A DNA stretch of 64,000 nucleotides from Pseudonocardia sediminis (GTDB taxonomy: Bacteria > Actinomycetota > Actinomycetes > Mycobacteriales > Pseudonocardiaceae), in assembly GCF_004217185.1 (NCBI RefSeq), contig NZ_SHKL01000001.1:1425001-1489000 (forward strand), given 5' to 3'. The position numbers and the translations under genes are program-made. The notes below the pieces were generated by a model, which saw only the letters and a program-made list of their open reading frames with translations, searched no databases and was not told the DNA's origin. How positions within the stretch are numbered: position 1 is the stretch's first letter; every line of letters begins with the position of its first letter. Below are positions 8,450 to 16,618 of this stretch, one piece after another.

Positions 8450-8462
8450 GGGAGGAGCGGGG

Positions 8463-9917
8463 ATGGACAGGTCCGTGGACACGGTCGTCGTCGGCAGCGG
8501 GTTCGCCGGTCTCGGCGCCGCGGTGAAGCTCGACGAGGACGGCCGCCGCGACTGGGTGATGCTGGAGAAGGGCGATTCGCTCGGCGGCACCTGGCGCGAC
8601 AACGTCTACCCGGGCTGCGCCTGCGACGTGGAGTCGCACCTGTACTCGTTCTCGTTCTTCCCGAACAGCGAGTGGACGCGCACGTTCGCCCGTCAGGCCG
8701 AGATCCGCTCCTACCTCGAGGATGTCGCGGACCGCTACCGGCTGCGCGACCGCATCCGCTTCGGCGTCACCGTCGCCGGCGCCGAGTGGGACGGCGAGGG
8801 CTGGGACGTGCGCCTGGCCGACGGCGAGACGATCCGCGCCCGCTACGTCGTGTTCGGCACCGGCGCGCTGCACGAGCCGAGCGTCCCGGAGATCGAGGGA
8901 CTGGACCGCTTCACCGGCTCCGTCTTCCACTCCGCGCAGTGGGACCACGGCCGCGACCTGACCGGCCGCAGGGTCGCCGTGATCGGCACCGGCGCCAGCG
9001 CCATCCAGTTCGTGCCGGCGATCGCGCCGCAGGTCCAGGCGCTGACGCTGTTCCAGCGCACCGCGCCGTGGGTGCTGCCCAAGCCGGACAAGCCGATCAG
9101 CGAGCGCACCCGGCGGATCTTCCGGCGTGTCCCGCTCGTCCGGGCGGCCTACCGGGCGTCGTTGTACTGGCGGCACGAGGCGTTCGTGCTCGGGTTCCTG
9201 CACCCGGCCGTCATGAAGGCCGCGCAGCGGATCGGGCAGCTCTACCTGCGCAAGGCCTTCGCCGGTGACGCGGAGCTGCGCAAGAAGGTCACGCCGACGT
9301 TCACCATGGGCTGCAAGCGCGTCCTGATGAGCAACGACTACTACCCGGCGCTGCGCCGCGACAACGTCGCCGTGGAGACCGGCCGGATCACCCGGATCAC
9401 CGAGCGCGGCGTCGTGACCGACGACGGCGTCGAGCACGAGGTCGACACGATCATCTTCGGCACCGGGTTCGCCGTCGGTGACGGGATGAGCCGGATGGCG
9501 GTCACCGGCCGCGACGGCGTCAAGCTCACCGACGCCTGGCGCGACGGCTCGCAGGCCCTGCTCGGTACGACGATCGCCGGGTTCCCGAACCTGTTCACGA
9601 TCGTCGGTCCGAACACCGGCCTGGGTCACAGCTCGATGGTGCTGATGGTCGAGTCGCAGGTGAACTACGTCCTCGACGCGATGCGCACGGTCGACACCCA
9701 CCGCGCCGTCGCGATCGACACCCGTCAGGAGTCGCAGGACGAGTTCAACGCCGACATCCAGCGCCAGCTGGAGAAGGCCGTCTGGAGCCGGGGCGGCTGC
9801 GCCAGCTGGTATCTCGACGAGCACGGCCGCAACCGCACGCTCTGGCCCGGCTACACGTTCACGTTCCGGCGCCGGACGCGGCGGATCGACCCGTCACACC
9901 ACGAGCTGATCGCCTGA
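8463..9917 (+). CDS. Flavin-containing monooxygenase (Baeyer-Villiger-like)
   Basis: A 484-residue FAD/NADPH monooxygenase. It has the FAD motif VVVGSGFAGLGAAVKL at the N-terminus, GGTWRDNVYPGCACDVESHLY, a second Rossmann motif AVIGTGASAIQ near residue 175, and a variant of the family fingerprint, FHSAQWDHG, where Baeyer-Villiger enzymes usually read FxGxxxHxxxWP. The canonical His is therefore not in place, and the protein may belong to the EthA/Rv0892-like branch. GGAGGAG lies six bases before the ATG. TetR control through the shared operator is likely. Substrate unknown. Confidence 0.85.
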   Translation: MDRSVDTVVVGSGFAGLGAAVKLDEDGRRDWVMLEKGDSLGGTWRDNVYPGCACDVESHLYSFSFFPNSEWTRTFARQAEIRSYLEDVADRYRLRDRIRFGVTVAGAEWDGEGWDVRLADGETIRARYVVFGTGALHEPSVPEIEGLDRFTGSVFHSAQWDHGRDLTGRRVAVIGTGASAIQFVPAIAPQVQALTLFQRTAPWVLPKPDKPISERTRRIFRRVPLVRAAYRASLYWRHEAFVLGFLHPAVMKAAQRIGQLYLRKAFAGDAELRKKVTPTFTMGCKRVLMSNDYYPALRRDNVAVETGRITRITERGVVTDDGVEHEVDTIIFGTGFAVGDGMSRMAVTGRDGVKLTDAWRDGSQALLGTTIAGFPNLFTIVGPNTGLGHSSMVLMVESQVNYVLDAMRTVDTHRAVAIDTRQESQDEFNADIQRQLEKAVWSRGGCASWYLDEHGRNRTLWPGYTFTFRRRTRRIDPSHHELIA

Positions 9918-9937
9918 CCGGCGTAGTTTCGGGCACC

Positions 9938-10900
9938 GTGAACGACGACGTCTCCGTCTACGCGGTCCCGATGACCACCCGGTTCCGCCGGATCACCGTG
10001 CGCGAGGGGCTCCTGCTCTCCGGTGACGCCGGGTGGGGCGAGTTCTGCCCGTTCACCGAGTACGACGACCGCGAGTCCGCGCCCTGGCTGGCGTCCGCGG
10101 TGGAGGCGGCGCGGCTGGGCTGGCCGGAACCGGTGCGCGACCGGGTCCCGGTCAACTGCACCGTCCCCGCCGTCGACGCCGCGACCGCGCACCGGATCGT
10201 GCGGGAGTCGGGGTGCACGACCGCGAAGGTCAAGGTCGCCGACCTGCCCGGGTCGTTGCCCGAGGACGAGGAGCGGGTGGAGGCGGTCCGCGACGCGCTC
10301 GGCCCCTCCGGTGCGGTCCGGGTGGACGCGAACGGCGCGTGGACCGTGAGCGAGGCGGTGCACGCGATCGGGCAGCTCGAGCGCGCCGCGGGTGGGCTGG
10401 AGTACGTCGAGCAGCCGTGTCCGGAGATCGAGCAGCTCGCGCAGGTGCGCCGCCGCGTCGACGTCCGGATCGCCGCCGACGAGTCGATCCGCCGCGCCGA
10501 GGACCCGATGCGGGTGGTGCTCGCCGAGGCCGCCGACGTCGCCGTGCTGAAAGTCGCGCCGCTGGGCGGCGTGCGCCGCTCGCTGGAGATCGCCGCGGCG
10601 TGCGGGCTGCCGGTCGTGGTGTCCTCGGCGGTCGAGACGAGCGTGGGTCTGGCGGCGGGTCTCGCCCTGGCCGGGGCACTGCCCGAGCTGCCGTTCGCCT
10701 GCGGTCTGGGCACTGCCTCCCTGCTCTCCGACGACGTCGTCGACCCGGGGGAGCGGCTGGTGCCCGACAGCGGTTCGTTGCCGGTCCCGCGCCGCGCTCC
10801 GGACCCGGTTCGCCGCGCCGCTCTGGCCGCGGATGACGAGCGGACCGCCTGGTGGCGTGAGCGCTTCGACCGTGTGGCGGAGCTGCTCGGCGGGCAGTAG
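9938..10900 (+). CDS. menC: o-Succinylbenzoate synthase
   Basis: Menaquinone-pathway enzyme of the enolase superfamily, which dehydrates SHCHC to o-succinylbenzoate. The catalytic Lys motif TAKVKV, metal ligands in VDANGAW, EYVEQP and ADESI, and the second Lys region AVLKVAPLGG are all present. It has 320 residues, usual for actinobacterial MenC, and starts with GTG 20 bases after the monooxygenase stop. No other men gene is in the window. Confidence 0.9.
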   Translation: MNDDVSVYAVPMTTRFRRITVREGLLLSGDAGWGEFCPFTEYDDRESAPWLASAVEAARLGWPEPVRDRVPVNCTVPAVDAATAHRIVRESGCTTAKVKVADLPGSLPEDEERVEAVRDALGPSGAVRVDANGAWTVSEAVHAIGQLERAAGGLEYVEQPCPEIEQLAQVRRRVDVRIAADESIRRAEDPMRVVLAEAADVAVLKVAPLGGVRRSLEIAAACGLPVVVSSAVETSVGLAAGLALAGALPELPFACGLGTASLLSDDVVDPGERLVPDSGSLPVPRRAPDPVRRAALAADDERTAWWRERFDRVAELLGGQ

Positions 10901-11140
10901 CAGGTTCGGCCGGCGTTGGGGTGATGCCTCCGGCCGCCGCGGACGCCGTCGCAAGAACCTGGCCGGGGCCGTCGACGAGATCGTCGGCCGGGAACGTCAC
11001 CGCTTCGTCACGACGTACGACGCGTCCGTGCTCGCGCCGACGACCCGGGCGCCCAGGTCGGAGTGTTGTCGCCGCCCACGTTCCCGGTCCGCGCATGACC
11101 AGCCTCTGTTACCGATGCGTCGTCGACCCGCTGGACGGTG

Positions 11141-11168
11141 CCCACCACCGCGTCAGAACGGTGGTGGG
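11141..11168. terminator. Hairpin terminator between menC and the HNH gene
   Basis: Perfect 10-bp stem CCCACCACCG/CGGTGGTGGG with an eight-base loop, lying between convergent genes and covering the HNH stop codon. No T-run. The 240 bases before it (10901-11140) hold nothing I recognise. Confidence 0.6.
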
Positions 11169-13066
11169 TCGTCGTCTGTGTCCACCGAGCGGGTGGCGGG
11201 ACCGTCGCCTTCCACCTGCTCCGGCAAGTGTTCAGCCGGTCGGTCGGTGAAGGCTCGGTAGTCGTAGGGCTCGGTGGTGTGGCGGCGTCCGGTGGGGCTG
11301 ATCCAGGTCAATGAGCGGTCGGGATGCGCGATCACCTGCCAGCCCGGTGCGTCTTTGAGTTGGTGGTGGTGTTGGCAGTAGCCGTGGAGGTTGTGTTCGG
11401 CGGTGGGGCCGTGTTGGGCGGTCCATTCCTGGTGGTGGTCGAGGTCGCGGATCTTGCGCCCGCAGTGGGGTCCGCGGCAGGTGTGGTCGCGGGCCAGGAC
11501 GTGGTCGCGTAGTCCGGCCGAGGGGGTGTAGGTGGTGCGGCCGAGGTCGAGCAGGGTGCCCGAGAGCGGGTCGGTGACGAGGCGTTTCCAGAGTCCGTCG
11601 GCGGCGAGTGTTCGTGCGGTGTCTGCGGTGATGGGGCCGTGGCCGATGAGTTCGGCGGGTCCGTCGCTGCCGGGTAGGAGGGCGTCGAGGCCGACGACGA
11701 CGTGGATCAACGGTGTGCGCACGGTGGTGTGGAGGTCGGGGCGTCGGGTGAGTGCTTGGGCGACGGCGTCGGCGAGTGTGTCGGGGTCGACCCGCGGCCC
11801 GGCCAGTGAGCGGTCGGTCGATCGCTCGGCGGGTGGGTCGGTGGATGGGTCGTGTCGCGACCGGGTCGTGGGCCGGTCGGCGGAATCCGCTTCGGGTGCG
11901 GGGCTGGTGTCGGGGCCGTTGGAGCCGACACCGGCCTCCGAGTCGTGGGTGCCGGAGCCGTGGGGGCCGCCGTTGTCGCCCGGGTCATGGGTGTCGTCCT
12001 GGTGGCCGGTCATTCCGCCACCGCCGGTGGTGCCGCCACTATCGGTGCCACCGCCACCGCCGGTGCAGCCTTGGTCGGTTCCGCTGTCGCTACCGATACC
12101 GCAGCCGTCGTCGGTGCCGCTGCCGTCCCCGCTGGCGAGGATGTCGGTGACCGCGGTGTCGAGGTCGTTGAGGTCGGTGACGGTGAGCCGGCCCTGCAGG
12201 ACCTGCATGGCCAGGTCGAAACGGCGTTGGTCGAGGGTGCGGGGGTCGTCGGGTCCGAGGGCGCGGGCGAGGCGGTCGGCCATCTGCCAGGCGGCTTCGA
12301 TCTGTTCGGCGGAGCCGTAGAACCAGAGTGAGGCCATTCCGTCCTCGAGGGAGCGGATGGAGACCCGTCGTTCGGTGTTCGCGGTCGTGTGGCGGCGGTA
12401 CTCCCCGTCGGGGTCGATCTTCGCGATCGCCCGCCGCAGCCGGTCGCGGACCTGCCGCAACGTCGCATCGGAGGCCTTCGACAGAACCGCGGCTTCGACC
12501 TCGCGGGCCTTCTCATCGGGCAGGACGGCGGTGGCGCGGGCGATCGCATCCGCCCGGCGTTCGTCGATGCGGCCCTGTTCGAGGGCGGCGAGGGTGTCGG
12601 ACAGGACGTGGGTGAACCGTCGTGCGCGGGCGATCTCGCCCGATGCCTCCAGGCGGGGGATGCCGAGGGTGAGTCCGACCTCGTCGGGTAGCCACCGCTG
12701 CACCGGGGCGAGACCGAGGACGGGGTCCGCTCCGGGTGGGGCGGCGGTGGTGCCGGCGGGGTGGCGGTCGGCGAAGGTCGCCAGCATCCGCGTCCGGAGT
12801 CCGGAGGCCCATCGCAGGATGGCTTCGGTGCCCTGCACGACGTCGAGGACCTCGCCGTCGGAGAGCAGCTCGGGCACGGATCCGGCGGACTGGCACTGCA
12901 GCGCCAGCCGCGCTCCCGGTGCCTGGTCGAGGTCTACGACCGCTTCGGCGGGCGGCTCGTCGTCGAGGGTTCCGTTCTCGGGGCAGAGGTCGCCGCAGAG
13001 CCAGGCGGGGATGCCGTGGGGGCACGGGTCCTCGACCGGCGGGAGATCCTCGACGACTGCGAACAT
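11153..13066 (-). CDS. HNH endonuclease with DUF222 domain (13E12-repeat family)
   Basis: A 637-residue protein with an N-terminal DUF222 domain (helical, with LPDEKAREVEAAVLSKASD), a Gly/Thr/Asp/His-rich low-complexity linker at about 330-420, and a C-terminal HNH nuclease domain. The HNH ligands are CRGPHCGRKIRDLDHH, then NLHGYCQHHHQLKD. Family members are multicopy in mycobacteria (13E12 repeats) and thought to be mobile or DNA-damage related, but their function is not settled. The ATG lies inside a LexA-type box. A long simple-repeat tract follows the start on the upstream side. Confidence 0.88.
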   Translation of the reverse strand: MFAVVEDLPPVEDPCPHGIPAWLCGDLCPENGTLDDEPPAEAVVDLDQAPGARLALQCQSAGSVPELLSDGEVLDVVQGTEAILRWASGLRTRMLATFADRHPAGTTAAPPGADPVLGLAPVQRWLPDEVGLTLGIPRLEASGEIARARRFTHVLSDTLAALEQGRIDERRADAIARATAVLPDEKAREVEAAVLSKASDATLRQVRDRLRRAIAKIDPDGEYRRHTTANTERRVSIRSLEDGMASLWFYGSAEQIEAAWQMADRLARALGPDDPRTLDQRRFDLAMQVLQGRLTVTDLNDLDTAVTDILASGDGSGTDDGCGIGSDSGTDQGCTGGGGGTDSGGTTGGGGMTGHQDDTHDPGDNGGPHGSGTHDSEAGVGSNGPDTSPAPEADSADRPTTRSRHDPSTDPPAERSTDRSLAGPRVDPDTLADAVAQALTRRPDLHTTVRTPLIHVVVGLDALLPGSDGPAELIGHGPITADTARTLAADGLWKRLVTDPLSGTLLDLGRTTYTPSAGLRDHVLARDHTCRGPHCGRKIRDLDHHQEWTAQHGPTAEHNLHGYCQHHHQLKDAPGWQVIAHPDRSLTWISPTGRRHTTEPYDYRAFTDRPAEHLPEQVEGDGPATRSVDTDDDPPPF

Positions 13067-13073
13067 GCGTTCG
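13060..13073. promoter_or_regulatory. LexA-type SOS box over the HNH start codon
   Basis: CGAACATGCGTTCG has perfect CGAAC/GTTCG arms and fits the actinobacterial SOS-box pattern CGAACRNRYGTTCG at every position. The ATG of the HNH gene (minus strand) is within it, so LexA would cover the translation start and probably a leaderless promoter. LexA control of 13E12-family genes is known in M. tuberculosis. Confidence 0.75.
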
Positions 13074-13099
13074 ATTCTACCGTAACGACGTGCGCTGAT

Positions 13100-13620
13100 C
13101 CAGTGGAATGTGGACGGATTCGGCGACTCGTCGACCCGGTGCTCGGCCGGTCGAACAACACCCGACCGAGCGGGTGAGATCGCTCCCGGCGGGAGCGGTT
13201 CGACCAGTCGGACGCGGCCTGGCCGTGCGGGACCGAATCCGCTGAACGGGAGGAGCTCCGGGGAGCGGGGCAGGACCGGGGTTGGGTCAGACCGAATGAC
13301 GACCGAGCGGGCGCGGCCGCACCATGTGGGATGGGCCGGATCGAGCCGGATGGGCCGGATTGAGCGGGATGGGGCGGGCCGAGCGAGATCGGACGGACCG
13401 AGTGGGAACCAGATCGAGTGGCGTTGGGCGACAGGGACAGGCTGGGTCGAGTGAGGCCGGACCGGGTCGGGCCGGACCGAGGGGAAGGAGTCGGGCCGTG
13501 TGGGACTCGGCCGAGTGGGTCGAGTTGGCGTAGGGCATGCGGGAGGACCGGCGCAGCGGAGGGGGTCGGGCTGAGTGGGCCGGGTCGAGTGGGGGCGGGC
13601 CGGGCGGAGGACCGCGACCG
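13100..13620. repeat. Degenerate GAGTGGG-type repeat tract, no gene
   Basis: About 500 bases with no credible gene, rich in imperfect copies of a short unit near GACCGAGTGGG (seen as CGAGCGGG, TGAGCGGG, CGAGTGGG, CGAGTGGC, CGAGTGAG, TGAGTGGG). I count roughly a dozen copies at irregular spacing, all in one orientation, giving strong G over C skew on the plus strand. A perfect CGCTCCCG-g-CGGGAGCG hairpin lies at 13181-13197 at its left edge. Confidence 0.6.
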
Positions 13621-13621
13621 G

Positions 13622-14239
13622 TCAGTACCGGTTGAACCGCGCCTCCAGGCGTAGCGCAGCGTCGATCACCCCGGCGGGGACCTTCACCCCGCTCTGGCTC
13701 TTCGCGATCCGGCCGGCGCTGGGCACGTCGCGGCGGTCCGGCCAGGTCGCGGTGTCCCACAGCGACGAGCGTAGGAACGCCTTCGCGCAGTGCAGGAACA
13801 GCTCCTCGACCTCGACGACGATCGCCAGTTCGGGCACCGACCCGGAGACGGCGAGCCGCTCGGCGAAGTCCGGGTGGTGCACGATCCGGGCGCGTCCGTT
13901 GAGGCGCAGGGTGTCGCCGGAGCCGGGGACGAGGAACAGCATCCCGACCCGTGGGTCGTGCAGGATGTTGCGCAGCGAGTCCAGGCGCCGGTTGCCCTTG
14001 CGGTCCCCGAACGCGACCGACCGGCCGTCGTCGAGGACCAGCACGCTGCCGGGCGGGTCGCCGCGAGGGGAGACGTCCGTCGCGCCCTCGGGTCCGGTCG
14101 TGGCGAGGAGGAAGAACGGCGAGGCCTCCAGGAACCGGCGGGACTCGGCGTCCACCCGGTCGACGGCCTTCTCGGCCACCGCCCTCACCGGCTTCGTGAT
14201 GATCTCGCGCAACCGAGTCTCGTCGGTGATCTCCTCCAT
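13622..14239 (-). CDS. Pyridoxamine 5'-phosphate oxidase-fold protein (MSMEG_1061-type)
   Basis: A 205-residue split-barrel flavin-binding protein. Typical motifs are FFLLATTGPEGATDVSPRGDPPG and RRLDSLRNILHDPRVGMLFLVPG, with TLRLNGRARIV. These proteins bind FMN or F420, and few have known substrates. I chose the internal ATG (MEEITDETRL) because GGAGGGG lies six bases before it; the upstream ATG would add ten residues. It is divergent from the renalase-like gene, with a possible DtxR/IdeR-like box between. Confidence 0.8.
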   Translation of the reverse strand: MEEITDETRLREIITKPVRAVAEKAVDRVDAESRRFLEASPFFLLATTGPEGATDVSPRGDPPGSVLVLDDGRSVAFGDRKGNRRLDSLRNILHDPRVGMLFLVPGSGDTLRLNGRARIVHHPDFAERLAVSGSVPELAIVVEVEELFLHCAKAFLRSSLWDTATWPDRRDVPSAGRIAKSQSGVKVPAGVIDAALRLEARFNRY

Positions 14240-14278
14240 GCCGCCCCTCCGTGGTCGCCGTTCGGCCACCGTACACCG

Positions 14279-14297
14279 ATGAGTAAGGGTGACCTAA
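14279..14297. promoter_or_regulatory. Possible IdeR/DtxR-like iron box
   Basis: Read on the minus strand, TTAGGTCACCCTTACTCAT agrees with the consensus TWAGGTWAGSCTWACCTWA at 14 of 19 positions, with the left half nearly perfect and the right half poor. It lies between two divergent flavoprotein genes. It may be chance. Confidence 0.3.
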
Positions 14298-14346
14298 CTT
14301 CCCGGTGGACGCGCCCCGGGCGCTGGCCGGACCTAGGGTCGGCGGC

Positions 14347-15300
14347 ATGGGCGTGATCGTGGTGGGAGCGGGGATCTCCGGTGTGGCGTGCGCCCGGGAG
14401 CTGGCGTCGAGCGGCGTCGACGTGCGGGTGCTGGAGCGGTCGCACTCGGTCGGCGGGCGGCTGGGGGTGCACCGGCACGACGGACGTCCGGCCGACACCG
14501 GGGCCGCCTACTTCACCGTCGACGACGACGGGTTCGGCGCGCAGGTGCAGCGGTGGGAGTCCGCCGGCCTGGCCCGCCCGTGGACCGAGCGGCTCGCCGT
14601 GTTCACCGGCACCGAGCGGGACGAGGGCAAGCCCGGCCCGATGCGGTGGGCCGCGCCGTCCGGGCTGCGGAGCCTGGTCGCGGACCTCGCCGAGGGACTG
14701 ACGATCGAGTACCGGCGCGAGGTCGCCGCCGTGGGGCCCGGGCCGGTCGTCGACGGGGAGAAGGCCGACGCCGTCGTCGTCGCGATGCCCGACCCGCAGG
14801 CCCGGCGCCTGCTCGACCCTGGTTCCCCGGCCGCGGCCGCCGTGCAGGGGCGGGAGTGGAACCCGGTGCTGGCGATGGTCGCCGGCTACCCGGCGCGGGT
14901 CTGGCCGGACCTGCCCGCCGCGTTCGTCAACGACCACCCGACGCTGTCGCTGCTGGCCGACGACGGCCTGCGCCGCGGCGACGGCGCCCCGGTCCTGGTC
15001 GCGCACTCGACCGCGGCGGTCGCCCGCATCCACGACGCCGACCCGCAGGCGGCGGCGCCGGAGATGACCGCGGCCGTCGCCGAGCTGCTCGACCTGCACG
15101 AACCGCCGGACTGGACGCACGTGCACCGCTGGCGCTTCGCCGCGCCGGCACGGCCGCGCGAGGACGCCTTCCACCTCGGCGACGACGGCATCGCCCTCGC
15201 CGGCGACGGCTGGGGCAAGTCCAAGGTGCAGACGGCCTACCTGTCGGGCGTGCAGCTCGGCCGGGCCCTGGCCGAGCGACTCGGCCGACCCCACCGGTGA
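14347..15300 (+). CDS. Renalase-like FAD-dependent oxidoreductase
   Basis: A 317-residue protein with an N-terminal FAD Rossmann motif (VIVVGAGISGVACARELA), the second FAD contact LERSHSVGGRLG, and a C-terminal FAD motif (GIALAGDGWGKSKVQTAYLSG). Length and motifs match the bacterial renalase/amine-oxidase-like group, which oxidises dihydronicotinamide isomers in studied members. The true substrate here is unknown. It ends just before a strong terminator hairpin. Confidence 0.8.
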   Translation: MGVIVVGAGISGVACARELASSGVDVRVLERSHSVGGRLGVHRHDGRPADTGAAYFTVDDDGFGAQVQRWESAGLARPWTERLAVFTGTERDEGKPGPMRWAAPSGLRSLVADLAEGLTIEYRREVAAVGPGPVVDGEKADAVVVAMPDPQARRLLDPGSPAAAAVQGREWNPVLAMVAGYPARVWPDLPAAFVNDHPTLSLLADDGLRRGDGAPVLVAHSTAAVARIHDADPQAAAPEMTAAVAELLDLHEPPDWTHVHRWRFAAPARPREDAFHLGDDGIALAGDGWGKSKVQTAYLSGVQLGRALAERLGRPHR

Positions 15301-15306
15301 TCCCCG

Positions 15307-15351
15307 CCCGGGGAGCGGGACCGACCGTGTGGGTCGGTCCCGCTCCCCGGG
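15307..15351. terminator. Strong bidirectional terminator hairpin
   Basis: Perfect 20-bp stem (left arm CCCGGGGAGCGGGACCGACC) with a five-base GTGTG loop, between the convergent renalase-like and MFS genes. Confidence 0.85.
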
Positions 15352-15394
15352 CGCTGATCACCGGGGACCCCGACGGGGCGCGGATCACGAGAGA

Positions 15395-16618
15395 TCACGA
15401 CGGGGAACGGGCGGGCTCCCGGGAGAAGCGTCGCGTCCCCGGGACCAGCGCCGCGAGCCCCGGGCCCAGGACGCAGGCGACCGCGCACGTCAGCAGCACG
15501 GGCGCGAGACCGAACGCGGCGATCGCCGGTGCGATCAGCGCGAGGCCGAGCGGGGCCAGGCCGTAGGAGAGCAGGAAGTCCAGCGACGAGACCCGGGCCA
15601 GTGTCGCCGGGTCGACCTCGCGCTGCACGGCGGTGAACCACGGGACGTTGAACAGCTCGATCCCGATCCCGGCCACCACGTACGCCGCGACCACCACCGC
15701 GATCGGCAGCGGCACCAGCAGCGCCAGCGGCGCGACCGCGTACACCCCGAGCCCGGCCAGCGCGGACCAGCCGCGGGCGTGTGGGCGCCACCGCGAGATG
15801 ATCACGGCACCGAGCAGGGCACCCGCGGTGTAGCCGGTCAGCGCGGCGGCCAGCACGGTCTCGCTGCCGTAGACGTCGCGCGAGACCAGCGGCAGCGCGA
15901 CGCCGGTGGCCGAGTAGCCGGTCGCGATCACCGTCGTCAGCGCACCCAACCCGGCCAGGAACCAGGGGTGGCGACGGGCCTCGCGCACGCCGTCGGCGAA
16001 CTCGGTGAAGAACGCGAGGCCCGCGCCCGCGGGGGCCTCCCGGCGGAACGTGCCCCGCGGCGGGAGCACCGCGGCGACCAGCCACAGCAGCGCGATGCCG
16101 ACGGTCAGTGCGCGGGTCGAGAGCAGCGTGCCGAGCAGTGCGATCGCGGCCGGCGCGATCAGGGTGGTGACCCGCACCGAGAACGTCATCGCCGCGTTGG
16201 CCTGCTGGCGCTGCTCGTCGGTGACGATCTCGGCGACCAGTGCCTGGAACGCCGGGCGGCACGCGCCCTGCCCGGCCCCGGCGACGACGGCCCCGGCGAT
16301 CATCAGCCACAGCGAGGTGCCCAGGCCGACCGCGATCGCCGCGCTCGCCACCGCGGCGGACAGTCCCGACCACCAGACGACGGCGCGCCGGGAGTAGCGG
16401 TCGGCGATCACGCCGCTGATCGGGACGGCGGCCAGGAACCCGGCCGTCCGCACGCCGAGCACGATCCCCAGACCGACGGCGTCGAGCGACCCCTCCAGCA
16501 CCGCCAGCCCGAGGACGAACGGCAGCGCCCACGTGGCCAGTCCGGAGGCGGTCGTCCCGGTCCAGAGCCGCAGGAACGCGGGCTCGCGCAGGACGGCGCG
16601 CTGCGCGGGCGCGGTCAT
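15395..16618 (-). CDS. MFS transporter, probable metallophore exporter
   Basis: A 407-residue major facilitator with about 12 hydrophobic segments and the loop 2-3 signature GVIADRYSRRAVVWW. It resembles the enterobactin-exporter-like actinobacterial MFS group. Its ATG overlaps the TGA of the substrate-binding-protein gene, and it is the last gene of the FecCD-FecE-FecB operon. Since an importer operon rarely needs an exporter unless the cell makes the ligand, this supports a locally made chelator, probably by the divergent operon at 19.6-23.1 kb. Confidence 0.8.
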   Translation of the reverse strand: MTAPAQRAVLREPAFLRLWTGTTASGLATWALPFVLGLAVLEGSLDAVGLGIVLGVRTAGFLAAVPISGVIADRYSRRAVVWWSGLSAAVASAAIAVGLGTSLWLMIAGAVVAGAGQGACRPAFQALVAEIVTDEQRQQANAAMTFSVRVTTLIAPAAIALLGTLLSTRALTVGIALLWLVAAVLPPRGTFRREAPAGAGLAFFTEFADGVREARRHPWFLAGLGALTTVIATGYSATGVALPLVSRDVYGSETVLAAALTGYTAGALLGAVIISRWRPHARGWSALAGLGVYAVAPLALLVPLPIAVVVAAYVVAGIGIELFNVPWFTAVQREVDPATLARVSSLDFLLSYGLAPLGLALIAPAIAAFGLAPVLLTCAVACVLGPGLAALVPGTRRFSREPARSPS

